Assembly (NCBI RefSeq): GCF_013450155.1
Contig: NZ_JACCKD010000005.1
Span: 62,001 to 126,000, forward strand
Origin: Haloechinothrix aidingensis
GTDB taxonomy: Bacteria; Actinomycetota; Actinomycetes; Mycobacteriales; Pseudonocardiaceae
Length of the DNA stretch: 64,000 nt
Direction: 5' to 3'
Notes under the pieces: generated by a model
Told to the model about the DNA's origin: nothing
What the model saw: the letters and a program-made list of their open reading frames with translations, nothing else
The model's database searches: none
Program-made: the position numbers and the translations under genes
In this document: positions 9,444 to 18,250 of the stretch, in pieces
Layout: each line of letters starts with the position of its first letter
How positions within the stretch are numbered: the stretch's first letter is position 1

Positions 9444-11042
9444 TCACGTCAGTGTGACGCCTTCCGCTTTTCTGTCCCATGTAGTCGGACCCACAACGGC
9501 GTTCGAGCGAAGCTCGACCTTGCGGGTCTTGCCCGTCGGTGTCTTGGGTAGCTCGTCCACCAGCTCGATGTAGCGCGGCACCATGAACTTGGGCAGTCTC
9601 GGAACGAGATAGTCGAAGATTTCCTTCGCTGTCACTTGTGTGTCCTGTTTCGTGACAACAAAGATCTTCACGTCTTGATCCGGAAGCGCGTCGCTCTCGT
9701 CCGCATAGTCGGACGGGACCCCTACGCAGGCACACTCGACAACGTCGGGATGTGTGACGACTTCGGTCTCCACTTCGACGGACGACACGTTGTGGCCACG
9801 GTGCCTGAGGCAATCCTTGAACCGATCGACGAAGTAGAGGTTGTCATCCTCGTCGAAGGTTCCGGCGTCACCGGTATGGAACCATCCGTTCCGCCACGCC
9901 TCCGCCGTCGCCTCCGGCTTGCGCAGGTACCCGTTGTTCAGCCGCCAGGGCTTGTCGTGGCGAACGACGATCTCGCCAAGCGTATCCGGCGGGAGTTCCT
10001 CGTCGTGTTCGTTGACGATGCGGACCTGGTATCCGGGGAGAGGCTTGCCGTTCGTACGGTGGTTCACCGGATTGTCGGTTGCAGTCACGAACCCGACCTC
10101 GGTGTTGCCGAATCCCGCGCTCACCCGGACGCCGAATCGCCGTTCGAACTCGCGGTACTGGGGAATGAGTGGATACATTCCGACCCGAGCGAGCGGATTA
10201 TCCGAATCATCCGGCTTTTCCGGTTCGTTCAACAGGCGTCCGGAAACGACCAGCAACATCGCGTGAGTGACCCGGTAACGGCGTATGTCGTCCCAGAACT
10301 GGTCGAGCTGAAACGACGATCGCAACACCATCCGGAGGCCAAGCTGGGCAGCGTGGCACAAACCGTACTTTCCGCTACTGTGGAATGTCGGCCAACACGT
10401 GAACACACCGCCGTCGTCGTGAGCGTCAGGCTGTTCGCCCGGAAAGGCCGCCCAGGGCACCTGTTGAATATTTCCCCAGGGTTGAAGTACACCCTTGGAA
10501 GGACCGGTCGTACCGGAAGTGTAGATCACCGCATGAGCGTCGAAGTACTCCGGAGTCTCGTGCGCGACCGGTTTCGCGTCGGCCAAAAACTCCTCGACAC
10601 TCATCACGCGCCACGGCAGGGAAGGTAAATCCGAAACCGAACCCACCAGTACGATGGTTTTCAGGAATTGAAGGCTGTCGGCGATCGGGGCCAGGCGGTC
10701 GACGAACTCGGCGGATACCACGAAGACTTCCGCCTCGGAATTATTTAGCGTGTAGGCGAGAATGCTGCCGCGGTACTGCGTGTTGATCGGCACTTCCGGC
10801 GCCCTGAGCCACGACAGTCCGATCCAGCAGTGGTAGGACGTCACCGAGGTAGGAAGCATCGTAGCCACCAGAGAGTCCCGACGCACGCCAGCTGCAGCGA
10901 ACGCGTCGCACCAGCGCAGCGCTTCCGTGTGGAAGTCGGCGTACGAGTGGTCACTGCCCTCGATGTCCTGGATGAGCACGCGACCGGGATCCCGCTCGGC
11001 CGTGTCGGCGATAATCCTGGGTACTGTCGTCTCGTTAACCAT
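9444..11042 (-). CDS. Acyl-CoA synthetase (AMP-forming)
   Basis: ATP-dependent ligase turning a carboxylic acid into its CoA thioester through an acyl-adenylate. The 532-aa protein carries the P-loop YTSGTTGPSKGVL, the adenylate motif WFHTGDAG and the C-terminal lysine in TPTGKTRKVEL. The ATG at 11042 has GAGGAG 6 nt upstream; the TTG six nt earlier is less likely. It heads a two-gene unit with the acyl-CoA dehydrogenase. The substrate is not deducible; it resembles the crotonobetaine/carnitine-CoA ligase (CaiC-like) group. Confidence 0.9.
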   Translation of the reverse strand: MVNETTVPRIIADTAERDPGRVLIQDIEGSDHSYADFHTEALRWCDAFAAAGVRRDSLVATMLPTSVTSYHCWIGLSWLRAPEVPINTQYRGSILAYTLNNSEAEVFVVSAEFVDRLAPIADSLQFLKTIVLVGSVSDLPSLPWRVMSVEEFLADAKPVAHETPEYFDAHAVIYTSGTTGPSKGVLQPWGNIQQVPWAAFPGEQPDAHDDGGVFTCWPTFHSSGKYGLCHAAQLGLRMVLRSSFQLDQFWDDIRRYRVTHAMLLVVSGRLLNEPEKPDDSDNPLARVGMYPLIPQYREFERRFGVRVSAGFGNTEVGFVTATDNPVNHRTNGKPLPGYQVRIVNEHDEELPPDTLGEIVVRHDKPWRLNNGYLRKPEATAEAWRNGWFHTGDAGTFDEDDNLYFVDRFKDCLRHRGHNVSSVEVETEVVTHPDVVECACVGVPSDYADESDALPDQDVKIFVVTKQDTQVTAKEIFDYLVPRLPKFMVPRYIELVDELPKTPTGKTRKVELRSNAVVGPTTWDRKAEGVTLT

Positions 11043-11187
11043 GTTCAACTCCTCGGCTTAGGAGAAAATGCACAATCGGCATAGTTCAAAAGGATGAATC
11101 TCTAGAACCACCGCCATTCACCTTCCGTGCGCGGTCGCTTTCCGAATATTTTCCGGCGATACGTTGATATTCCGTTCATAGCGATTC

Positions 11188-12204
11188 CTAGAAGACTGCG
11201 AGAGGGTTGATCGGGGATCCGATTCCGCCCGTCACCTTCAGTGGTTGGGCCGCGAAGAAGAACTCGTGTCGCGCCTGCTCGTGACAGGTACGTGCCAGCT
11301 CTTCGAGGTCGAAGATTTCACCCAGCCACAAGCCCATGTGCACGATGAAGATGATGTGCAGCGGCTGCGAGACATCAGGAGTTTCGGACGGTACGACCTC
11401 CAATGCCCACGTATCGGTCGCCACACCGGCGATGTCGCGTTCGTGGAGCCAGTCGGCGCTGTCGAGGCCGAGGCCGGGTGCGTCGCCGCCCGCGTAGTCG
11501 GCCCACTCGCCACGCTCCCGGACTCGGGCCATGGCTCCGGTCCTGATGAGCACGAAGTCGCCCGGGCCGACGGTTACGCCCTGGTCGGTACAAGCGTCTT
11601 CGAGGTCTTGCGCACCGATCGCGTATCCCGGGTCGAGCGAAGACGTTCCCTTGACCGCTGGCAGATCGAGGAGGACGCCTCGCCCGACGATCTTGTCAAC
11701 CGCTCCGGTGATCGCGTTCCGCTGGGCCCCGCTGCTCGTCACGTACGACGCCGAGTAGCCGTTGTACATCTGCTGTTCGAAGAAGACATGGGCGAGACCG
11801 TCCCACTGGGTCGCGGCCTGCAGCGGCAAGATCAAGATGTCGTCGGCGTTCTGCAGGTAGCCGCGTCGCCGGTCCCTCTCCTCTGGCGTTCCGGAACCGG
11901 CCATGAAGTCGCGCCCGTCGACGCTCATGAGATGGATCGGGTTGAACCGGCCGCTCCCGGGATGTTGTGGGCCGCCAGATCCGAACGGCACCGACAACGA
12001 CATCACTCGGCCCGTCCTGATCAGCGATGCCGCGGCGACGACGTTCGCCGGGGTGACGTTGTTGAGCGTGCCCAACTGGTCGTCGGCTCCCCACCGTGCC
12101 CAGTTCGAGCATCGTGAGCCGATCTCCCGTACGGTCTCGATGTCTGGGGTACGGCGCCGGCACTCGCCAGTCGAGCTCGTATCCATCGTGAACTTCTGGG
12201 TCAC
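11188..12204 (-). CDS. Cyclase-family (kynurenine formamidase-like) hydrolase
   Basis: Metal-dependent hydrolase of the cyclase family (kynurenine formamidase fold), whose members open lactones, amides or imides. The 338-aa protein has NWARWGADDQLGTLNNVTP near the N-terminus and TQWDGLAHVFFE in place of the HxGTHxDxPxH metal motif; this TQWDGLAH variant is common in one branch. A GTG start with AAGGAG 7 nt upstream begins immediately after the CoA ligase stop, so it is last in its operon. With a Baeyer-Villiger enzyme nearby, lactone opening is an attractive but unproven role. Confidence 0.82.
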   Translation of the reverse strand: MTQKFTMDTSSTGECRRRTPDIETVREIGSRCSNWARWGADDQLGTLNNVTPANVVAAASLIRTGRVMSLSVPFGSGGPQHPGSGRFNPIHLMSVDGRDFMAGSGTPEERDRRRGYLQNADDILILPLQAATQWDGLAHVFFEQQMYNGYSASYVTSSGAQRNAITGAVDKIVGRGVLLDLPAVKGTSSLDPGYAIGAQDLEDACTDQGVTVGPGDFVLIRTGAMARVRERGEWADYAGGDAPGLGLDSADWLHERDIAGVATDTWALEVVPSETPDVSQPLHIIFIVHMGLWLGEIFDLEELARTCHEQARHEFFFAAQPLKVTGGIGSPINPLAVF

Positions 12205-12206
12205 GG

Positions 12207-13778
12207 TCAGTCTCCTTCCCCGCTCGCCACTGCCGTTGCCCAGCGCAAGTCAGGTTTGCCCGAGGGTGATCGAGGGACGCTGTCCACGAAGACGACCTGT
12301 TTGGGCACCTTGTAGGAGGCCAGCTGGTCTCGGCAGTGCGTTCTGAGCGCGGCTTCGTCGACGGCCCTGCCCGACACGGGAGTAACCAGGGCGACGACCC
12401 GCTGGCCCCACCGGCTGTCGGGAGAGCCGACGACTACAGTGTCGGAAACTCCGGGGTGCTGTCGCAAGACGTTCTCGACCTCGTCCGGGTACACCTTCTC
12501 CCCGCCAGTGTTGATGCACTGCGAGCCACGCCCAAGGACGATGATCCTGCCGTCGGCGGTGACTTTACCCAGGTCCCCGGTTAAGACGTGGCGCACGCCG
12601 TCGATCACGCGAAAGGTAGCGGCGGACTTCTCCGGATCACGGTGGTAGCGGAGTGGGATGGCACCGCGGCGGGCGATGATGCCGTGCCGGTCGTTACCCG
12701 GCTCAAGTGGATCAAGGGTGTCGGGGTCGAGGACTACGGTATTCCGGACGAAGAAGGGCGCCGCCGGGTCCGCTCCTGCCGTGTAGACGGACCACCCGTG
12801 CACGCCGGTCTCCGAGGACCCGAACGTGTCTTTCACCGTCAGCCACGGCAGGGCCAACACCAGATCCCTGCGCATTGCTGGGCTCAGCGAGGCACCACCC
12901 GAGGCAACGGTCTTCAATGACGAGAGGTCGACGGTGCCGGGGTCTGGTAGCGCTTCGAGTAGTGGACCGGCCATCGCGTCGCCGACGATATTCATAACGT
13001 TCACCCCGTGGTGAGCCACCGCTTGCCACACCTCCCCTGGAGCGAAGCGCGGGAGCAGGACGACCGTTCCACCGGCGAACAACCAGCGCAGTGTTGTCCA
13101 CACGCCTGCCGCGTGCACCAGCGGGGCTGCCGGCAGGAAAGTCACCGGCCTACCCAGCCGCTCGAGGACGTGGGAAGGCGCGGGCACCGGACCCAGCTCA
13201 CCGGTCGGATCACCACCGCCTATGCAGGAGAAGAAGGCGTCCTCCATCCTCCAGACAACACCTTTCGGCTGGCCAGTGGTGCCACCGGTGTACAAGACAT
13301 AGAGGTCATCTCCCGAGCGGGCGGAAAAGGGCGGAGCGCTCGAGGAGCTCTGGACGGCCGCTTCGTACGAGCTGCCGCGTTCGAGACTCCAAGGAACCGC
13401 CACCGCGTCGCACGCCTCCTTGACGCGATCGGCGTCGTCCGGATCGTGCACGACGCCGACGACACCCGCGTCGTCGAAGATCGCGCGCAGCTCGTCGGCC
13501 AGGTACCGGTAGTTGACATTGACCGGTACTGCCCGAAGCTTGTAAGCGGCGAGCAACGTCTCTACATACTCGACTCCATTGCGCATAACGATGCCGATGA
13601 AGTCATCCTTGGCCACGCCTTGCTCCGCCATCCACGCTGCGAGCCGCGTGGCGCGGTGGTCGAGCTCTGCATAGGTGCGGCGGTCATCGCCACACGTCAC
13701 GGCAACCCGGTCCGGGACAGCTTCGGCGACTCCTTCCCAGAGATCCGCGAAGTTGTACGTCGTCGGTGCGGTGCGCAT
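12207..13778 (-). CDS. Acyl-CoA synthetase (FadD19/FadD17-like)
   Basis: AMP-forming CoA ligase, 523 aa, with the variant P-loop YTGGTTGQPKGVVWR seen in actinobacterial steroid-acid ligases such as FadD19, plus VLTGDLGKV and SPSGKPDLRWA at the C-terminus with the catalytic Lys. It starts one nucleotide after the dehydrogenase stop with GAGG 7 nt before the ATG. Probably activates a bulky cyclic or side-chain acid; substrate not determined. Confidence 0.9.
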   Translation of the reverse strand: MRTAPTTYNFADLWEGVAEAVPDRVAVTCGDDRRTYAELDHRATRLAAWMAEQGVAKDDFIGIVMRNGVEYVETLLAAYKLRAVPVNVNYRYLADELRAIFDDAGVVGVVHDPDDADRVKEACDAVAVPWSLERGSSYEAAVQSSSSAPPFSARSGDDLYVLYTGGTTGQPKGVVWRMEDAFFSCIGGGDPTGELGPVPAPSHVLERLGRPVTFLPAAPLVHAAGVWTTLRWLFAGGTVVLLPRFAPGEVWQAVAHHGVNVMNIVGDAMAGPLLEALPDPGTVDLSSLKTVASGGASLSPAMRRDLVLALPWLTVKDTFGSSETGVHGWSVYTAGADPAAPFFVRNTVVLDPDTLDPLEPGNDRHGIIARRGAIPLRYHRDPEKSAATFRVIDGVRHVLTGDLGKVTADGRIIVLGRGSQCINTGGEKVYPDEVENVLRQHPGVSDTVVVGSPDSRWGQRVVALVTPVSGRAVDEAALRTHCRDQLASYKVPKQVVFVDSVPRSPSGKPDLRWATAVASGEGD

Positions 13779-13779
13779 C

Positions 13780-14985
13780 TCAGGACCTCGTCAACTCTCG
13801 CCACGGCCGGTCTTTATCGACCCGGATGTCGGCGGGTAGTCCGAGAACGCGCTCGCTGATGATGTTACGAGAGATCTCGTTGGTTCCACCCTCGATAGAC
13901 ATAGCGCGGGTTCGGAGTAGATAGCGATGCGGCGGTAGTGCCGCGAATCGGTCGGAGGGGGACTCTTCGCCTGTCCTGTCCTCGGCGAATGCCTCGTCGT
14001 AGTCGGCTCGCGTCAAGATGTCAGGGCCGAGTACCGCAGCCATCACCGTACTCAGCCGCTGTGCGTGCTCGCTAGCCGCCACCTTCGCGATGGCGCCCAG
14101 CCGCACCGCGTCATCGGTGCCCGCCACGGCTCGCTGCCGGTTGCGCGACAGCTCGAAAACCGCGGCATCCATCCACATCTTGACGACATCGTCGCGCATC
14201 GCGGCAGGCAGGAAACGGCCTCGCCCGCGCCACGAGTCCAAAAGATCCTCGACAGGGCGGATGAAGACGTCACTCGCGCCGCTGCGCTCGGTCTGCAACA
14301 CACGCAGCGCCACGCCCCAGCCGTCTCCGACCGGTCCCAGTCGCATCGCGTCCGGTATCCGTACATCGGTGAGAAACACCTCGCTGAAGCGAGCGCCACC
14401 GTCTGCCTGCCGTAACGGCCGTACCTCGACGCCATCGGCCGACATGTCCACGATGAACATGGTCATACCGCGGTGCTTAGGAACATCCGGATCCGTACGA
14501 GCGAGAAGGAGAGCGAAATGCGCCTGGTGGGCGCCGCTGGTCCACACCTTCTGGCCGGTTACGAGCCAATCGTCATCTTCCCGGGCGGCGAGTGTCGCGA
14601 CACCGGCCAAGTCGGAACCGGCTCCTGGCTCACTGAACAACTGGCACCAGTGATCCTCGCCGGTGAAGATGCTGCGCAGAAATCGCGACTGCTGGTGCGT
14701 CTCTCCAATGCTGTTGAGCGTCGTGGCCACCTGGTGAACCGCTACGAAGTCGGCGCGTCCGGCAGGTGCGCCGACCTCGGTGAGTATCCGATCGATCTCG
14801 CGCTGGAGACCAGGGTCTTGCCCGAGCCCGCCGTTGCCGGGCTCGAAGTGAACCCAGGCCAGCCCGAGATCGAACTGTGCGCCCAGGAACGCAGCCGGAT
14901 CCGCCTCCGCGGGCCGTGGAAACAACCGGAGGAGTTCGGCAACGGCAGCATCCACCACGTCGACGCCGCAGGACCTTAGCTTCAT
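13780..14985 (-). CDS. Acyl-CoA dehydrogenase
   Basis: FAD-dependent dehydrogenase, 401 aa, with CQLFSEPGAGSDLAG, WLVTGQKVWTSGAH and the ending EGGTNEISRNIISERVLGLP followed by RVDKDRPWREL, closely paralleling the dehydrogenase that ends at 8160. The ATG at 14985 overlaps the hydratase stop by 4 nt and has AGGA 6 nt upstream; the longer frame to 15027 would run into the hydratase. It is a candidate partner of the shorter dehydrogenase at 18251 in a heteromeric enzyme. Confidence 0.88.
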   Translation of the reverse strand: MKLRSCGVDVVDAAVAELLRLFPRPAEADPAAFLGAQFDLGLAWVHFEPGNGGLGQDPGLQREIDRILTEVGAPAGRADFVAVHQVATTLNSIGETHQQSRFLRSIFTGEDHWCQLFSEPGAGSDLAGVATLAAREDDDWLVTGQKVWTSGAHQAHFALLLARTDPDVPKHRGMTMFIVDMSADGVEVRPLRQADGGARFSEVFLTDVRIPDAMRLGPVGDGWGVALRVLQTERSGASDVFIRPVEDLLDSWRGRGRFLPAAMRDDVVKMWMDAAVFELSRNRQRAVAGTDDAVRLGAIAKVAASEHAQRLSTVMAAVLGPDILTRADYDEAFAEDRTGEESPSDRFAALPPHRYLLRTRAMSIEGGTNEISRNIISERVLGLPADIRVDKDRPWRELTRS

Positions 14986-15875
14986 GCCCGGTCCTTCGTC
15001 CGCGAGCTCAGGGCCGCCGTGCGCCAATCCGGAAGCCCGTATTCTGGCGTGCCCAGGCTCGCCTCACCCTGCGTCAGCTCGGCCCAGTGGGCGTGGTTGA
15101 GCTCGTGCAGCGTGAAGCAAGCGTTGAGCGCGTTGTAGAAGCCCATGTTGTCCACCGACTGATTGACGCATTCCTTAACGAGCAGGGAGGTCATGCTCGG
15201 CAGCGCCGCGATCCGTCGGGCGAACTCCAGGGTGTCGTGCTCGAGTCGGTCACGCGGGAACACCTTGTTGACCATGCCGATTTGGTAGGCCTCGTCGACG
15301 CCGAGCGCATCACCCGTCAGCATCAGCTCCTTGGTACGCCTCGGCCCAAGCTCCCAGGGATGGGCGAAGTATTCCACCCCGCACATTCCAAGACGCGTCC
15401 CCACGACGTCGGCGAATTCGGTTTCATCCGCAGCAACGATCAGATCACATGCCCACGCCAGCATCAGACCGGCTGCCAGCACTTTGCCGTGCACTTGGGC
15501 GATAGTGATCTTCCGCAGGTTCCGCCACCGCCGAGTATTCTCGAAGAAGTAGTGCCACTCCTGCAACATCCGCTGCTCGGCCGCCGAGCGCGTCCCGCCG
15601 TTGACGGCCCGTGTCGGATGCTGGCCGGGGCCCGGTTCCCGTTCCGTACGAGCAGTATCCGATCCGATGTCGTGCCCGGACGAGAACATCGGTCCGGACC
15701 CGGCGAGGATCACCACCCGAACGTCGTCGTCGGCCTCCGCCCGGAGGAAGGCGTCGTCCAACTCCACCAGCAAGCCTCGGTTCTGAGCGTTCCGAGTCTC
15801 CGGACGGTCGAGGGTTATCCGCACTATCTTGCCGTCCTCGACGGTTTCATAGCGAATGAACGAGTAGTCTGTCAT
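14982..15875 (-). CDS. Enoyl-CoA hydratase/isomerase family protein
   Basis: Crotonase-fold protein, 297 aa, likely hydrating the double bond made by the adjacent dehydrogenases. It shows ITLDRPETRNAQN, the oxyanion stretch FSSGHDIG and QVHGKVLAAGLMLAWACDL. The second catalytic region reads GMCGVEYFAHPWELGPRR, without the usual pair of glutamates, so isomerase or hydrolase chemistry is also possible. It overlaps the upstream LLM gene and the downstream dehydrogenase by 4 nt each. Confidence 0.88.
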   Translation of the reverse strand: MTDYSFIRYETVEDGKIVRITLDRPETRNAQNRGLLVELDDAFLRAEADDDVRVVILAGSGPMFSSGHDIGSDTARTEREPGPGQHPTRAVNGGTRSAAEQRMLQEWHYFFENTRRWRNLRKITIAQVHGKVLAAGLMLAWACDLIVAADETEFADVVGTRLGMCGVEYFAHPWELGPRRTKELMLTGDALGVDEAYQIGMVNKVFPRDRLEHDTLEFARRIAALPSMTSLLVKECVNQSVDNMGFYNALNACFTLHELNHAHWAELTQGEASLGTPEYGLPDWRTAALSSRTKDRA

Positions 15876-16813
15876 TGTCGCACCTCGTCACAAGGATCCG
15901 AGCCGGCAGGTGACTCGAGACCTTCGAGCAGTGGCATGACCTTGGTCGCCAGTGCCCGAGCCTGATCAGACCAGTCAGGCCCCGGCACGTAAAAGCTCAC
16001 GTGCTGCACACCCGCCTCCACATATTCCTGTACGCACTCGACGACATCCTCAGGCGTGCCGAACGCGGTGTACTTTTCCAGCGCCTCCGGATCGAGATCC
16101 AATTTGCGCAACGACTGATGGATACTGCGACGTGCAAGGTCCTTGCTGTCATCGATGCGCGTAAGTAACTCGAGCCCGAACGTGAAGTCCTCGGCGCCAC
16201 CGCGTGCCTCGATGACCTCCTGCCGGATCGCCGCACACCGGGCAGGACTCACCCACATGTTCAGTGTGCCGTCGCACCGCGCGGCGCGGCGCACGGCAGC
16301 GCCACTACGACCACCCACCCAGATTGGCACGTGGCCACCGACAGGCGGTGGCGCGACGGCCACGCCAGGACTCGTAGCGTATTCGCCTTCCGCGCGTTGG
16401 CCGTCCCAATACCACTTCAGCGCGTCGATCGCCTCGTCGCAACGCTTGCCTCGGCGGCGCGGATCGACGCCGGCTGCCTCCCATTCGGGTGTGTACTCGC
16501 CGCCGACTCCGATGCCAAGGATGACGCGCCCGCCCGTCAGATGGCTGATCGTCGCGTAGGTCTTCGCCACATCGATGGGACGCCGGAGCGGCAGTTGAAG
16601 GACATTCGTGCCCACGTTCACCCGCTCGGTCATCGACCCCAGCAGGGCCACGCTCACCGCGGAGTCGAGAATCGGCGTGGGGTACAGCAGATGGTCACCG
16701 ACCCACAGTACGTCGAAGCCGTACTCGTCACCGAGCGTGGCAGCTTCGCGGAGCCGCTCCATGCCACACGGCTCTGACTCCATTAGCGTGGGAACGAGTA
16801 GTCCACATCGCAT
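15872..16813 (-). CDS. LLM-class flavin-dependent oxidoreductase
   Basis: Luciferase-like TIM-barrel protein, 313 aa, probably using F420 or reduced FMN. Features are RCGLLVPTLMESEPCG, EYGFDVLWVGDHLLYPTP, GTNVLQLPLRRPIDVAKTYA and GRVILGIGVGGEYTPEWEAAG, typical of the F420-binding branch. Start set at 16813: the longer frame overlaps the Rieske gene, while this one leaves a 22-nt gap with GGAGG upstream. Its place between a Rieske oxygenase and a hydratase suggests oxidation or reduction of a ring intermediate. Confidence 0.85.
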   Translation of the reverse strand: MRCGLLVPTLMESEPCGMERLREAATLGDEYGFDVLWVGDHLLYPTPILDSAVSVALLGSMTERVNVGTNVLQLPLRRPIDVAKTYATISHLTGGRVILGIGVGGEYTPEWEAAGVDPRRRGKRCDEAIDALKWYWDGQRAEGEYATSPGVAVAPPPVGGHVPIWVGGRSGAAVRRAARCDGTLNMWVSPARCAAIRQEVIEARGGAEDFTFGLELLTRIDDSKDLARRSIHQSLRKLDLDPEALEKYTAFGTPEDVVECVQEYVEAGVQHVSFYVPGPDWSDQARALATKVMPLLEGLESPAGSDPCDEVRQ

Positions 16814-16835
16814 TTGCTTCGCAGCCCTCCTCGCC

Positions 16836-17873
16836 TCAATTGACAACCGAGTCGGCCGGAGGCTTCGCACCGTCTCCCGCATCGGCCGGGTAGTGCTTCT
16901 CGATCCACTTGCGCAGGTTCCGCAGCGCGGTCGCCTCGGCTTGGGCGAACGGCGGCTTATGTACGTAGGTCATGTTCTCCCAGACGGGCACATCGGCAGC
17001 GTGCTGAGTGATCTGTTGCCGGGCCCACCGATCCCGGATCTTCTCGTCGAGCGGGCTGCCGTCGCCCCGCACTCTCGGAACCCACACGGTGCACCGATGA
17101 TCCGACGTCTCGTAGTCGATGGGCGTCGTCGCCGCCAACGTATATGCCGTATCGAATGACTCCACATGACCGCCTGCGAGGCCAAGCCCGTACGCGGTTG
17201 TCGTGATACGGCCGTCCACGGGGCCGTTCGGCGTCGCCCAGGTACTGTCAAAGCCGTCGCCAAATCGGAAGGAGAACCTGGTTCGGAACGAGTGCTCGTC
17301 CCAGTCGTAACCCAGGATCTCGGGAACCTGGCCCGCGCCGTGCACGTACTTGAAGTGCGCCGAGTCAGCGGCGTTCTCCTGCACGACCTGGGGTGGAAAG
17401 CGCACTCCCTTCCACACTTCCGTCGTATCGGGATAAATCTCCCAGAAGTCGTCTTCAAGAGACGCGCTGGTGGGAAGGAAATGCGGTGGATCCGACGTCG
17501 GTCCCTCGCCGTCGGCGCCGTACCACATCAGAACCAATCCGTCGACCTCCCGGACAGTCCAGGTACCCAACGTCAGGTTCATCTGGTCCGGCTGGCTATA
17601 CGGAATCTCCACGTTCTGCCCGTCAGCGGCCCACTTCCATCCATGGAACGGGCAGATAATGCAGTCACCCTCGACGGTGCCGCCGTACCCGAGGTGAGCG
17701 CCGAAATGCCGGCAAAACGCGTCACTGATATGCATATCGCCGGATTCGCCGCGATAGGCAACGAAATCTTTATTGAAGTAGCGAAGCGGCACCACTGTCC
17801 CACGAGGGAACTCGGCGCTCCAGCCGACCTGATACCAGCTACTAGCAAAGTACTTGTGTGGAAAGTTGTACAT
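16836..17873 (-). CDS. Rieske non-heme iron oxygenase, alpha-type
   Basis: Terminal oxygenase that hydroxylates a ring or cleaves a side group with O2 and electrons from a reductase. The 345-aa protein has the Rieske ligands C54/H56 and C74/H77 (CRH and CPFH) and the mononuclear iron motif D170, H173, H178 (DSAHFKYVH). No beta-subunit gene is near, so it belongs to the alpha-only group that includes KshA-type and phthalate-type enzymes. A GGAG 6 nt before the ATG supports the start. The PDR-type reductase at 2239-3198 is the likely electron donor. Confidence 0.9.
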   Translation of the reverse strand: MYNFPHKYFASSWYQVGWSAEFPRGTVVPLRYFNKDFVAYRGESGDMHISDAFCRHFGAHLGYGGTVEGDCIICPFHGWKWAADGQNVEIPYSQPDQMNLTLGTWTVREVDGLVLMWYGADGEGPTSDPPHFLPTSASLEDDFWEIYPDTTEVWKGVRFPPQVVQENAADSAHFKYVHGAGQVPEILGYDWDEHSFRTRFSFRFGDGFDSTWATPNGPVDGRITTTAYGLGLAGGHVESFDTAYTLAATTPIDYETSDHRCTVWVPRVRGDGSPLDEKIRDRWARQQITQHAADVPVWENMTYVHKPPFAQAEATALRNLRKWIEKHYPADAGDGAKPPADSVVN

Positions 17874-18001
17874 AGGATTCTCCAGGCTTGTCGTGCCGAC
17901 TCGAAATTCGAATTTCCGGGTGAGCTCGCTCAGCGCTTCACCGTGCTGGCGCGAGCGGAAGTGTCCTATTCGACCCGCTCAATCGTGCTCCCTTTATCGC
18001 T

Positions 18002-18190
18002 TCACGAGGTGAGCTTATTGGCGGCCTGCCCCAACTCCGGCTGCCCGGTGCCAGGCGGGGTAGCCGGCTTCGCGCTGGCCACGTAATCCGGCATCCGCCC
18101 GTACATCGCCCAGGGGACGGCTTCGAACGTGGTGCGAGCGGAGTGCTGATCGATGCTTATCACGGTGTATGCACTTACCTTGCTGGACAT
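18002..18190 (-). CDS. Small 62-aa ORF, possible amidohydrolase N-terminal remnant
   Basis: Short open frame with a very strong ribosome site (AAGGAGG 4 nt before ATG), lying between a dehydrogenase and a Rieske gene in the same orientation. The sequence AYTVISIDQHSA resembles the first strand and metal-ligand region of amidohydrolase-2 proteins, which often open with VISxDxH, but the rest of the barrel is absent. It could be a truncated gene kept in the operon or an unrelated small protein. Function unknown. Confidence 0.45.
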   Translation of the reverse strand: MSSKVSAYTVISIDQHSARTTFEAVPWAMYGRMPDYVASAKPATPPGTGQPELGQAANKLTS

Positions 18191-18250
18191 TGGGCCTCCT
18201 TGCTGCGTGCGCAGTGCCGGGAACCGGATCGAATCGCCCTAATATCAACC

